Positions 15,671-24,547 of a DNA stretch of 36,828 bases are shown piece by piece (the stretch's first letter is position 1; every line of letters starts with the position of its first letter). The stretch comes from an uncultured Clostridium sp. (GTDB taxonomy: Bacteria > Bacillota > Clostridia > TANB77 > CAG-508), in contig USDF01000009.1 of the NCBI GenBank assembly GCA_900553405.1, positions 1 through 36,828 on the forward strand, in the 5' to 3' direction. A model generated the notes under the pieces. The model made no database searches and was not told where the DNA came from. It was given only the letters and a program-made list of their open reading frames with translations. A program made the translations under genes and the position numbers.

Positions 15671-17050
15671 TTATTTTTGAACTAAATTATTTTTTTGAAT
15701 TAAATTATATTTAATCTTATTAATAATATTTTCTAAAATTAATTTTCTTTTTCTATTATTTAATTTAATTATTTTATCTGTTATTTTTTCATATTCTTTT
15801 TTTATATTATTTTGAAAAATATTTTGTTTATAATTCTTATTAATTAAAATATTGTATTTTTTATTCATTTTTATTTTTCCTATTATTTTATATTTTGAAA
15901 AAATATTATTAATAATAAAATCATCTACTGAATTTTCATTATACTTATTAATTATTAAATTAAATTTTTCTTTTGCTATGTTCCATTCTTCTGTATAAAT
16001 ATTTAATAAATTATTTGCTTTTTTTATTTCTAATAAATTTGCTTCTAATAAAAATAAAATATTATTACTATTTTTTAGAATATTTTTTGTATAATCAAAA
16101 AAACATTCTGAAGAAGTGTCTATTATAATTGTATCGTAATATTCTTTTAATTCTTTTAATATAAATTTTATTTTTTCATTGCTTATTTTATATTTGCTAT
16201 CAAATAATAAATTAATTCCAGATATTAAATCTACTTTTTTATTTATTTTTATTATTAATTCTTTTATATTTATTTTATTTTGAATTAAACTATTTCTTTG
16301 TAACTTTTCTTTTATTTTTTGTGGGTATTTATTTACACCTAGAATTGTGTGTAAACTATTATTAAGAATGTCAAAATCTATAATTAATATTTTACTTTGT
16401 TTTTCTTTTAAGATTTTAGCTAAATTTAAAGTTACTATACTTTTACCTACTCCACCCGTTCCTACGACGCTAATTATTTTTTTATTATTTATTTCTATAT
16501 TACATTTTTTATTTTTTGTTAATTTTATTTTATTGTTATTTTCAGTCTTATTATTTTTTATTTTATTAGATTTTTCATTTTTTATAGAATTATTTTCTTC
16601 GTCTATTTCATAATAAATATTATTTTTCATTAATATTTCTTTTAATTTATTTAATTCTTTTTTTATTTCTTCATTATCATTTTCTATTTTTTTATTTTCA
16701 TTTTTTATAAAAGAAATAATTTCATTTATTTCTACTTCATTATTATAATAAATTTTTAATATTTCTTTTTTATATAAAATATTTTCTAATTCTTCTTTTT
16801 TGCTTTCTAAAATAATTATTATTTTAATTTTGATATTTTTTTCTTTTATTTTTTCTATTAATTTTTCTATATTATTTTCTCCTGGTAATATTTCACTTAA
16901 TATTAAATAATCTATTTCATTTTTTTCTTCCATTATTTCGAAAATACCTTCTTGATATTGTATATCTTTTGTTAAAATTTCAAAATCTTTTTCTTTTTTT
17001 AAATTTTCATTTAATATTGGATTAGCTAAAGCTGTAATTATTTTTTTCAT
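15671..17050 (-). CDS. CpaE-like P-loop ATPase of the T4SS operon
   Basis: 459 aa. Residues 1-112 form a receiver-like alpha/beta domain without clear phospho-acceptor context, as in CpaE. A very Lys/Asn/Glu-rich linker follows (about 113-188), then a MinD/ParA-type ATPase with Walker A GTGGVGKS (197-204), Walker A' strand ILIIDFD (221-227) and Walker B IIIDTSSE. The signature lysine of the KGGVGKT deviant Walker A is Thr198. CpaE proteins place pilus or secretion machinery at a cell pole. Located just downstream of VirB4, it may localise this T4SS; that is inference. The extreme A-richness of the coding strand is typical of the leading strand here. Confidence 0.78.
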   Translation of the reverse strand: MKKIITALANPILNENLKKEKDFEILTKDIQYQEGIFEIMEEKNEIDYLILSEILPGENNIEKLIEKIKEKNIKIKIIIILESKKEELENILYKKEILKIYYNNEVEINEIISFIKNENKKIENDNEEIKKELNKLKEILMKNNIYYEIDEENNSIKNEKSNKIKNNKTENNNKIKLTKNKKCNIEINNKKIISVVGTGGVGKSIVTLNLAKILKEKQSKILIIDFDILNNSLHTILGVNKYPQKIKEKLQRNSLIQNKINIKELIIKINKKVDLISGINLLFDSKYKISNEKIKFILKELKEYYDTIIIDTSSECFFDYTKNILKNSNNILFLLEANLLEIKKANNLLNIYTEEWNIAKEKFNLIINKYNENSVDDFIINNIFSKYKIIGKIKMNKKYNILINKNYKQNIFQNNIKKEYEKITDKIIKLNNRKRKLILENIINKIKYNLIQKNNLVQK

Positions 17051-17143
17051 ATTTTCCTCTCTTTCTTTTCATTTTTAATTTTAATTATTTTTAATATTTA
17101 ATATTTTATTTTTAATTTTTTTTGTTTCATTTTTTATAATTTT

Positions 17144-18982
17144 TTATTCAATTAAATTCTTTTCTTCATCTGAACATTCTATCTTTGTTAAAATATGATT
17201 TTCGCCAACAAACATTAAACATTCTCCTCTTTTTAATGATCTTATTTCTATTTTTTCTTTTTCTGATAAATTTGTGTAATTACCTAATATTTTAATATTG
17301 TCTTCTTCTAGTGAAAAAAATGTTTTTATTTCTGAATTATTTAATATACTTTTTCCATATGCTCCATTTTCTAAACTAAATAAATCTGATACATCTTGTG
17401 TTATTGCTACTCCACTACCACCATATTTACGAATTGTTTTAAATATTTTATAAATAAAACTTGCTACTTCTTTATTTGATGTAACACCAATTAACCTCCA
17501 TATTTCATCTAAATAAATTGCCTTTTTAATTTTTCTATCTTTTTTTATTTTATCCCAAAATAATTCAGTAAATAAATACATCCCATATTTTAAATTTTCT
17601 TCACCTAATTCATAAATATCTGCCACAATTAATTTATTATTTAATTCTACATTTGTATAATTATTAAAAAAATTTAATGAGCCTTTTATAAAAGGAGTTA
17701 ATTTAATTTTAAATTTTTGTGTATTTATATCTTTTTCTAATATATTATAAAAATCTTCTAATATTGGCATTTCATTTAATTCTTTAAAAACTGGTTTTAT
17801 ATTTAATTTATTATTTTCTTTTTTATATAAAGAATTATCATCAAATGTAATTCCTTTTTCGTTATACATTTCTATCAATTTTTCTTCTATTATTGCTTTT
17901 TCTTCTTCATTTAAATTTCCAAAAATTAAATTAAAAAATCCTATTATTTTACTTATTTTTGTTGCTAAATAGCCTCCCTCTCCTTCTTCTAAACTTTCTT
18001 GTCTAATATCGAAAATATTTATATATGTATTTGAATTTGGACCAATTTTTAATAATGTTCCATCTAAATTTTCACATAATTTTGTGTATTCCCTTTCTGG
18101 ATCTATAATATATTGCTCAATTCCTAATATTCTAAATCGTAATGCTAATAATTTAATATAAAAAGATTTTCCTGCTCCACTACTTCCAAAAATACACATA
18201 TTAGCATTTTTATATTTATTTGTATTATATCTATCTATAAAAATTAAAGAATTATTATAAATATTTGTACCTATAAAAATACCATGTTCATCAAAAATTG
18301 ATGATGAAATAAATGGGTATGTACAAACTAAGCTTGAAGTTAATACATTTCTTTTTGCAATATTTTTTATTTCTTTTTCATTTTCCATTATAGGAAGACA
18401 TGCTTTAAAAGTTTGCTCTTGCCTAAAATATGCTCTTCTTGATTGCATACCTTTTGCACTTAAAATGCCTTCTATTTTATTTAATAAATATTCTAATTCT
18501 TTTTTATCTTTAGAATAAATATTTAAATAAATATATAAAAAATAAATATCTTCATTATTAACTTGTATTTCTTTCCTAATATATTTTGCGTCTTTATATG
18601 TAAATGCTGCTATTTCTATATCTTCTCTATTTTCATTTTTGCTTTTTAAATCTGCCCCAACATTTCCAATATGATATGTTAAATCTTTTACTATTTTGTA
18701 TGGATTTTGTTTTTCGTAAAAAATAGAAATATTCATATTAATATTTGAATCTAAAATTGTTTTTAATAATAAGTCATTTTGTTCATGATAATAATTTGTA
18801 ATAATTAAATTAGAATAAAATAAATTATCTATTTCTATATATTTTGGATTAGATAAATTTATATAACTTGGACTTAAAAAATCTTTTTGAGTAAAAATTC
18901 CTTCTATTTTTTCTTTTTTATTTTCTTTTTTTGGTATTTTCTCTTTTATTTCTTTTAATATATTTTTTATATTATTTTCCAT
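17144..18982 (-). CDS. VirB4-like T4SS ATPase
   Basis: 612 aa. Residues about 30-220 match the N-terminal region of VirB4/TraC proteins after their first subdomain (ISIFYEKQNPYKIV). The motor domain has Walker A GSSGAGKS (266-273), then YIIDPEREY (291-299), Walker B AIYLDE (488-493) and ITQDVSD (527-533). VirB4 powers pilus assembly and substrate transfer with VirB3 and VirB6. At 612 aa it is shorter than usual, because the first subdomain appears to be a separate gene 15 nt upstream. It lies between gyrA and gyrB. Confidence 0.92.
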   Translation of the reverse strand: MENNIKNILKEIKEKIPKKENKKEKIEGIFTQKDFLSPSYINLSNPKYIEIDNLFYSNLIITNYYHEQNDLLLKTILDSNINMNISIFYEKQNPYKIVKDLTYHIGNVGADLKSKNENREDIEIAAFTYKDAKYIRKEIQVNNEDIYFLYIYLNIYSKDKKELEYLLNKIEGILSAKGMQSRRAYFRQEQTFKACLPIMENEKEIKNIAKRNVLTSSLVCTYPFISSSIFDEHGIFIGTNIYNNSLIFIDRYNTNKYKNANMCIFGSSGAGKSFYIKLLALRFRILGIEQYIIDPEREYTKLCENLDGTLLKIGPNSNTYINIFDIRQESLEEGEGGYLATKISKIIGFFNLIFGNLNEEEKAIIEEKLIEMYNEKGITFDDNSLYKKENNKLNIKPVFKELNEMPILEDFYNILEKDINTQKFKIKLTPFIKGSLNFFNNYTNVELNNKLIVADIYELGEENLKYGMYLFTELFWDKIKKDRKIKKAIYLDEIWRLIGVTSNKEVASFIYKIFKTIRKYGGSGVAITQDVSDLFSLENGAYGKSILNNSEIKTFFSLEEDNIKILGNYTNLSEKEKIEIRSLKRGECLMFVGENHILTKIECSDEEKNLIE

Positions 18983-18997
18983 AACTCACCTACCTTA

Positions 18998-19570
18998 TTA
19001 TAAATTTTCTAATAATAATAGTCTTTTATTTATAAAAGATTGTATTAATTTTTTTGCATTTTCTTTTTTATTTATATCTTTTACAATATTTCCACAACGA
19101 GCTAAACATTCTTTTATTTTAAAATAGTTTTCGTTTAATTCTTCCTCAACATTTTCTTCTACTTTTTCATCTTTAATATTATTTTTAATAATTATATAAA
19201 AATTTTTATTTGATGATTTTTTATTTTTATTTAATTCTTTTATATAATTAATATAATTTTCTGATATTTTTTTAATATTTTCTTTTTCTTTATTTTTTTG
19301 GAAATTAATATCTGAAATAATTTTTTCTAGATTTTCTTTATTACTTTGAATTAAAATTTGAAAATTAAAATTACATGTTTTTAAAAATATTTTATAAGAA
19401 TTTAAAATTGCCTCTTTTTCTAGTTCCGACTTTAGATTAAAATTAATTGGAATTATTTCTAATATTTTGATATATGAAGAATTTTTTAATTTAATAATTC
19501 CGTTTTCTAATATAGATTCAAATGGTAACCATGCTTGTACAGATTGAATTTGTTTATTTTTCATTTTCAC
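18998..19570 (-). CDS. VirB4 N-terminal subdomain as a separate protein
   Basis: 190 aa. VQAWLPFESILENGIIKLKN at the start, then SSYIKILEIIPINFNLKSEL and FLKTCNFNFQILIQSNKENL, match the first subdomain of Gram-positive VirB4/TraC proteins (CagE_TrbE_VirB type). The rest is helical and basic and there is no ATPase motif. It has its own clean stop and an independent RBS and ATG for the downstream gene, so this looks like a real split rather than a sequencing error. Together with the 612-aa gene it would equal a normal VirB4. Confidence 0.72.
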   Translation of the reverse strand: MKMKNKQIQSVQAWLPFESILENGIIKLKNSSYIKILEIIPINFNLKSELEKEAILNSYKIFLKTCNFNFQILIQSNKENLEKIISDINFQKNKEKENIKKISENYINYIKELNKNKKSSNKNFYIIIKNNIKDEKVEENVEEELNENYFKIKECLARCGNIVKDINKKENAKKLIQSFINKRLLLLENL

Positions 19571-19591
19571 ACCTCTTTTCTTTCTATTTCT

Positions 19592-19620
19592 AGTTTACAT
19601 ATTTTTCCAATATTTGTCAA
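19592..19620 (-). promoter_or_regulatory. Promoter of the VirB4/CpaE-like operon
   Basis: Perfect -35 TTGACA (19620-19615), 17-bp spacer and -10 TAAACT (19597-19592), 21 bp before the first ATG. The M14 gene upstream is therefore probably a separate unit. Confidence 0.7.
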
Positions 19621-19651
19621 GAAAAATCGTAAGACAAATTTCGACAAACAC

Positions 19652-20581
19652 CTATATATTACTACATTCGTCTATTGCCTTTAATAAAATTTCTTCTACT
19701 TCTTCATATATTTTATCAGCATCTTCTAAAGGAAGTGGTCGTCCTTCTTCACCTCTTCCTATTTCTATTGTATAACCTGGTTTTCTATAATTTTCTATAA
19801 ACCAATCTTTATATCCTGCAAATGAAGAATAATAATCTGGTTTTGTTAATAAATATCCACTTACTTTTTCTAATTTTTTTCCTATTTCATATGCATTATC
19901 TACTTTATAATTTAAATAATTCCAATATATTTCTTGTCCTTGAGAATGAAGAGAAATGGTCATATCAAAATTAAATAATTTTGTGAAATTAACCATATTT
20001 TTTGTTTCTATTTCTGAAAGAGGATTTGGTCCTGGGTAATCTCTTGGCCCTGGCATAATTATTCCTTTTTTTGCTTTATTTTTTACTGCATTTTGCCAAC
20101 CTGCAGGATAATTTAAATTTAAATCTACACCTCTTATATTTGCTTTCCAATTTTCTATTTGGTTTATATATTCTTCCCATATTTCTTTATATAATTTTTC
20201 ATTTAATATTTTTTTATTTTTTAAACATAAATTAACTCCATCTGGATTTACCATTGGAACAAAAAATACACTTACTTTATTCCATAATTCATTTATTTCG
20301 TATCCCTTATAATTTTCTTTATTTTTATATAATTGTAAATATTTTTCTATAAATAACATTGTTTGCAAACTTGTCATCCATTCATTTGCATGATGTGAAG
20401 CATTTATAAATAATTTTTTATTTCCTTCACCTAATTTAATATAAATTATTTTTTCCCCTAATGTGCTTTCTCCAATATTATTTATTTTAAAAAATGGATA
20501 TTCGTAATTTAAAAATAACATATCATTTTTTAAAATATCATAATTATATTCTTTATTTATTTTTATTATTTTATTTTTCAA
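19652..20581 (-). CDS. M14-family metallopeptidase (gamma-glutamyl-DAP type)
   Basis: 309 aa. Zinc ligands H64 and E67 (HxxE in HHANEW) and H212 (SLHSQG), the NPDG turn (112-115), substrate-binding RGVDLN (150-155) and the catalytic E273 (TIEIG) are all visible. The sequence resembles peptidoglycan gamma-D-glutamyl-diamino acid endopeptidases (ENP1/MpaA group) rather than digestive carboxypeptidases. There is no signal peptide and no LysM domain, so a cytosolic murein-recycling or sporulation role is likely. A role as wall-opening enzyme for the T4SS would need export and is not supported. Its upstream flank is a 160-bp AT-rich spacer, then the structured RNA. Confidence 0.85.
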   Translation of the reverse strand: MKNKIIKINKEYNYDILKNDMLFLNYEYPFFKINNIGESTLGEKIIYIKLGEGNKKLFINASHHANEWMTSLQTMLFIEKYLQLYKNKENYKGYEINELWNKVSVFFVPMVNPDGVNLCLKNKKILNEKLYKEIWEEYINQIENWKANIRGVDLNLNYPAGWQNAVKNKAKKGIIMPGPRDYPGPNPLSEIETKNMVNFTKLFNFDMTISLHSQGQEIYWNYLNYKVDNAYEIGKKLEKVSGYLLTKPDYYSSFAGYKDWFIENYRKPGYTIEIGRGEEGRPLPLEDADKIYEEVEEILLKAIDECSNI

Positions 20582-20705
20582 AAATATTCTCCTTTTTATT
20601 TTAATTATTTTTTTATATTTTTATTATAAAAAATATTTATTTATTACTTTTTAATTAAAATATTTATAACTTCGGTACAAAAATACAAAAAAATTTTTAA
20701 AATTT

Positions 20706-20735
20706 TTGAATAAAAAAAATAGAAAAGAACATAAT
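20706..20735 (+). promoter_or_regulatory. Candidate promoter of the structured RNA
   Basis: -35 TTGAAT (20706-20711), 18-bp spacer and -10 CATAAT (20730-20735). A start about 7 nt downstream would fall at the first base of the 17-bp closing helix (20742). Confidence 0.5.
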
Positions 20736-20741
20736 ATTATC

Positions 20742-21196
20742 ATAAGGTTAATATTAGCCTAGCAAAGAGTAATATTAGGTTTTTATAAAAGGCTTTTTAT
20801 TATTCGAACAAAGATCTATTATAGTTTAAGTAAAACTTAGATTATAATATGTCGGAGCCTAAGAGTATATTATTTGTTTGTAAGCTATATTTTTACATTA
20901 TATTTTTATTTTATTATATTTTGTATTTCATATATGGTTAAATAATAGGTAATATATTGGAGTTAAGATTATATTTATATATTATTGTGGTCATTATTAG
21001 TCCTACTTTAGGATGAATATGGTTATTATGTGTGTATTTATAGTCGAACGAATGATTATTATTTTTGGTTTATTGCTTATTTATATAGTAATATATATTA
21101 GGTGAAAAAATTAGGAATAATAGTTTTAGTTGAAAGTTAATATTAGCTTTATACGATAATAGCACGTAATAGTATTTAATCTATTACGTGCTATTA
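20742..21196 (+). ncRNA. Large structured RNA candidate, about 455 nt
   Basis: This gene-free stretch holds strong nested helices. Bases 20742-20758 pair with 21136-21152 over 17 bp with three G-U pairs. 20817-20830 pairs with 20836-20849 (14 bp, 5-nt loop, two G-U). 20805-20812 pairs with 20873-20880 (8 bp, one G-U). A hairpin around 21001-21013 extends with many G-U pairs to about 20987-21026. The wobble pairs form only in the plus-strand RNA (they would be A-C in the other), which sets the direction. A 16-bp hairpin (21157-21172 with 21181-21196) follows as a likely 3' end. I do not recognise RNase P, tmRNA, 6S or SRP signatures. Confidence 0.65.
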
Positions 21197-21205
21197 AATT
21201 TATTT
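21157..21205. terminator. Terminator hairpin between gyrB and the RNA
   Basis: A 16-bp perfect stem and 8-nt loop, 14 nt past the gyrB stop on the minus strand. T-rich but not pure T tracts flank both sides, so it may end gyrB, the plus-strand RNA or both. Confidence 0.7.
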
Positions 21206-21210
21206 TAAAA

Positions 21211-23142
21211 TTATATATCAAGATTTTTAACATATTTAGCATTTTTCTCTATAAATTCTCTTCTTGGTTCAATATCATCACCCATAAGAATTGTAAATAT
21301 TTCATCTGCTTTTATAGCATCTTCCATTGTTACTTTTACTAAAATTCTATTTGATGGATCCATTGTTGTCTCCCATAATTGTTCTGGGTTCATTTCTCCA
21401 AGACCTTTATATCTTTGAAGTCCTAATTGTTCTCTTTCTATTCCTTGTTCTGCTAAATCTTTATATGCTTTCTCTAAATCTTCATCTGTATAACAATATA
21501 CATCTTTCATACCTTTTTTAGATAATTTGTATAGTGGTGGTTGTGCTAAATATACATTTCCATTTTCAATTAATGGTCTCATATATCTAAAGAAGAATGT
21601 AAGTAAAAGTGTTCTAATATGTGCACCATCGACATCGGCATCGGCCATAATTATAACTTTTCCGTATCTTATTTTAGATACATCAAAATCTGCACCTATA
21701 CCAGCACCAACAGCTAATATAACTGGATTTAATTTATCATTTCCATATATTTTATCTGCTCTTGCTTTTTCAACATTAAGCATTTTACCCCAAAGTGGAA
21801 GTATAGCTTGAAATCTTCTATCTCTACCTTGTTTTGCACTTCCTCCAGCAGAGTCTCCTTCGACTATATATACTTCGCATTCTGCAGGATTTTTACTACT
21901 GCAGTCTGCTAATTTTCCAGGTAATGTTGTTGTTTCTAATGCATTTTTTCTTCTAACTAATTCTCTTGCTTTTCTTGCAGCTTCTCTTGCTCTAGAAGCA
22001 TTTATACATTTTTCCAAAATAGCTTTTGCTACTGATGGATTTTCTTCTAAGAAGTTTCCTAAAGCTTCATTTACCATACTTTGAACAATACCTGTTACAT
22101 TACTATTTCCTAATTTTGTTTTAGTTTGTCCTTCAAATTGTGGTTCTTTTACTTTAACAGAAACAACTGCTGTTATACCTTCACGAATGTCTTCGCCTTG
22201 TAAGTTTGCATCTTTTTCTTTTATTAAATTATGACTTCTTGCATAATCATTAAAAGTTTTTGTTAATGCTCTTTTAAATCCTTCTAAGTGAGTTCCACCT
22301 TCTATTGTATTAATGTTATTTACGAATGTGTATATATTTTCTGAATATGCTGTTGTATATTGGAAAGCTATTTCAACTGGAACTTCACCTTCTGTTTTTT
22401 CTATATATATTGGATTTGGATGTAATTTTTCTTTATTTTTATTTAAAAATTCAACAAAAGAATTTAATCCACCTTCAAAATGAAATTCTGCTTTTTTAGG
22501 TGTTTCTTCTCTTAAATCTTCTATACTAATTTTTAGTCCTTTTGTTAAAAATGCCATTTCTCTAAATCTATTTTCTAATATATCATATTCATATTCTAAT
22601 GTTTCAAAAATAGTATCATCTGCTAGAAATCTAACTTTAGTACCTGTTTTTTTAGAATCTCCTATTCTTGTTAATGGCTCTACTGTTTTTCCTCTTTCGA
22701 ATTTCATTTCATATATTCCGCCATCTCTTTGAATAGTTACTTCGCACCATGTAGATAGTGCGTTTACAACAGATGCACCAACTCCATGAAGACCTCCAGA
22801 TACTTTATATCCACTATCTCCACCAAATTTTCCACCAGCATTTAATTTTGTATAAACTGTTTCAGCAGCTGAAATATGTGTTTTTGGATGTATATCTACT
22901 GGTATTCCTCTACCATCATCTTCTACGCTAATAACATTTCCTGGCTCTATTTTTACTTGTATATGTGTACAATAACCAGCTAATGCTTCGTCTACACAGT
23001 TATCTACTATTTCGTATACTAAATGGTGAAGTCCTCTTACAGAAACACTACCTATATACATACCAGGTCTTTTTCTTACATGCTCTAAACCATCTAATAC
23101 TTGAATTTGTTCAGCTCCATACTTATGTTCAAATTTTTCCAT
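21211..23142 (-). CDS. gyrB: DNA gyrase subunit B
   Basis: 643 aa, usual length. The GHKL ATPase motifs are present (DNCVDEALAG, DDGRGIPVD, GGLHGVGASVVNALS), as are the TOPRIM metal motifs EGDSAGGSAKQGRDRRFQAI and DADVDGAHI, and the C-terminal QLWETTMDPSNR. It provides the ATPase half of gyrase. It is last in the leftward dnaA-dnaN-recF-remB-gyrB group. gyrA, normally next, is displaced about 7 kb. Confidence 0.98.
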   Translation of the reverse strand: MEKFEHKYGAEQIQVLDGLEHVRKRPGMYIGSVSVRGLHHLVYEIVDNCVDEALAGYCTHIQVKIEPGNVISVEDDGRGIPVDIHPKTHISAAETVYTKLNAGGKFGGDSGYKVSGGLHGVGASVVNALSTWCEVTIQRDGGIYEMKFERGKTVEPLTRIGDSKKTGTKVRFLADDTIFETLEYEYDILENRFREMAFLTKGLKISIEDLREETPKKAEFHFEGGLNSFVEFLNKNKEKLHPNPIYIEKTEGEVPVEIAFQYTTAYSENIYTFVNNINTIEGGTHLEGFKRALTKTFNDYARSHNLIKEKDANLQGEDIREGITAVVSVKVKEPQFEGQTKTKLGNSNVTGIVQSMVNEALGNFLEENPSVAKAILEKCINASRAREAARKARELVRRKNALETTTLPGKLADCSSKNPAECEVYIVEGDSAGGSAKQGRDRRFQAILPLWGKMLNVEKARADKIYGNDKLNPVILAVGAGIGADFDVSKIRYGKVIIMADADVDGAHIRTLLLTFFFRYMRPLIENGNVYLAQPPLYKLSKKGMKDVYCYTDEDLEKAYKDLAEQGIEREQLGLQRYKGLGEMNPEQLWETTMDPSNRILVKVTMEDAIKADEIFTILMGDDIEPRREFIEKNAKYVKNLDI

Positions 23143-23204
23143 TTTTTAACCATCCTTTTATTTTTATAATATATGTTTTCCACATCTTGTTCTTTATATG
23201 TGGA

Positions 23205-23462
23205 TTATACTATTTCTTTTTGTAGTCTTTTTGCTAATGTTATAGATGATATATTAGATATATATCCTTTTGTTTTTTTATTGTTTTCAATTAATAATAA
23301 TGTTTTTTTATTGCCTTCTGAAATATCTGTTATTTTATTTTCTATATTTAGTTCTTTTTCTATTTCTTCCATACTTTTATTTATTAACATTTTTTCTAAA
23401 TCAATTATTGTAATAATTTCTTTTGATGGAATAATAGTATCTTTTCCTATATGAACATACAT
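23205..23462 (-). CDS. remB: RemB-like (DUF370) regulator
   Basis: 85 aa. MYVHIGKDTIIPSKEIITII at the start and the ITLAKRL end match the DUF370/RemB family. In B. subtilis remB (yaaB) sits exactly between recF and gyrB and takes part in matrix-gene control, so position supports the call. It is 5 nt downstream of recF. Near-consensus DnaA boxes (23176-23184 and 23199-23207) lie between it and gyrB. Confidence 0.88.
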   Translation of the reverse strand: MYVHIGKDTIIPSKEIITIIDLEKMLINKSMEEIEKELNIENKITDISEGNKKTLLLIENNKKTKGYISNISSITLAKRLQKEIV

Positions 23463-23467
23463 ATTAT

Positions 23468-24529
23468 TTAAATAACTCCTTTTTTCACTTCAAATAATTT
23501 AAATTCATTATTAATTTCTTCTATTTTATCTGTACAAGTAATAATAACTTGTTTGTTTTCTATATTTTCTAAAAAATTTCTTCTTCTTTTTTCATCTAAT
23601 TCTGACATAAAGTCATCTAACAATAAAATAGGATATTCCCCTATTTCATCATATATTACTTGCATTTCTGCTATTTTTAATGAAAGTATTACAGTTCTAT
23701 TTTGTCCTTGTGAACCATATATATTAACTAACTCATTATTAATATATATCATAAAATCGTCACGATGTACACCCTTTGTTGTAAAACCTTTTATAATATC
23801 TAATTTTCTTCTTTCTTTTAATAATTTTAAATATTCTTCTTTATTTTTGCAATTAGATTCATATTCTATTTCTAAATTTTCTTTATCTTCTGTAATATCT
23901 TTATGAATATTATTTATTTTTTCTTTTATTTTTTCTATAAATTCATTTCTATATAAAAATATTTTTTCACCATATTCTGCTAGCTTTTCATCCCATATTT
24001 CTAACATTTCTTCTGGTTTATTTTCTACTTTTATTTGTTTTAAATAATTATTTCTTTGTTCTAAAGTTTTATTATATAAATTTAATATATGTACATAATT
24101 TGGTCTTAACTGTCCTATCATTATATCTAAAAATCTTCTTCTTTTTTGTGGACCTTCTTTTAAAATTTGTATATCATCTGGTGTAAAAATAACAATATTT
24201 ATTTTTCCTAATAATTCACTTAATTTTTTTATTTTAATACCATTAACATATATATTCTTTTTATTTTCTATATCTATTTTTATTGTTCCTTCTCTGTCTA
24301 CTTTTTTATATTCTACATAAACAGATGCATTTTCTTTATTAAACTTTATCATTTCTTTATCTTTTGTAGTTCTAAAAGATTTTCCTATAGCACACAAAAA
24401 TATAGATTCTATTATATTTGTTTTTCCTTGCGCATTATCTCCATAAAAAATATTTATATTATGATTTAATAAAATTTCTTGTTCTTCATAATTTCTAAAA
24501 TTTAATAATTTTATTTTATTAATATACAT
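23468..24529 (-). CDS. recF: DNA replication and repair protein RecF
   Basis: 353 aa SMC-like ATPase. Walker A GDNAQGKTNIIES near the N-terminus, the signature YGSQGQNRTVILSLKIAE and Walker B ILLLDDFMSELD are all present. It binds gapped DNA and helps load RecA with RecOR. It is in the standard dnaN-recF order but without the S4-domain yaaA gene that often lies between. Confidence 0.97.
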   Translation of the reverse strand: MYINKIKLLNFRNYEEQEILLNHNINIFYGDNAQGKTNIIESIFLCAIGKSFRTTKDKEMIKFNKENASVYVEYKKVDREGTIKIDIENKKNIYVNGIKIKKLSELLGKINIVIFTPDDIQILKEGPQKRRRFLDIMIGQLRPNYVHILNLYNKTLEQRNNYLKQIKVENKPEEMLEIWDEKLAEYGEKIFLYRNEFIEKIKEKINNIHKDITEDKENLEIEYESNCKNKEEYLKLLKERRKLDIIKGFTTKGVHRDDFMIYINNELVNIYGSQGQNRTVILSLKIAEMQVIYDEIGEYPILLLDDFMSELDEKRRRNFLENIENKQVIITCTDKIEEINNEFKLFEVKKGVI

Positions 24530-24547
24530 ATATATTAGAGATTAGAT

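Noticed and set aside
5553..19570. A complete integrative conjugative element
   Set aside because: No relaxase, integrase, oriT-like site or flanking direct repeats are seen, and the genes are interleaved with gyrA and helicase-loader genes.
20742..21196. RNase P RNA, tmRNA, 6S or SRP RNA as identity for the structured RNA
   Set aside because: I looked for the GAGGAAAGTC-type RNase P core, the TTCGACAGG tmRNA T-loop region and other hallmark blocks and found none.
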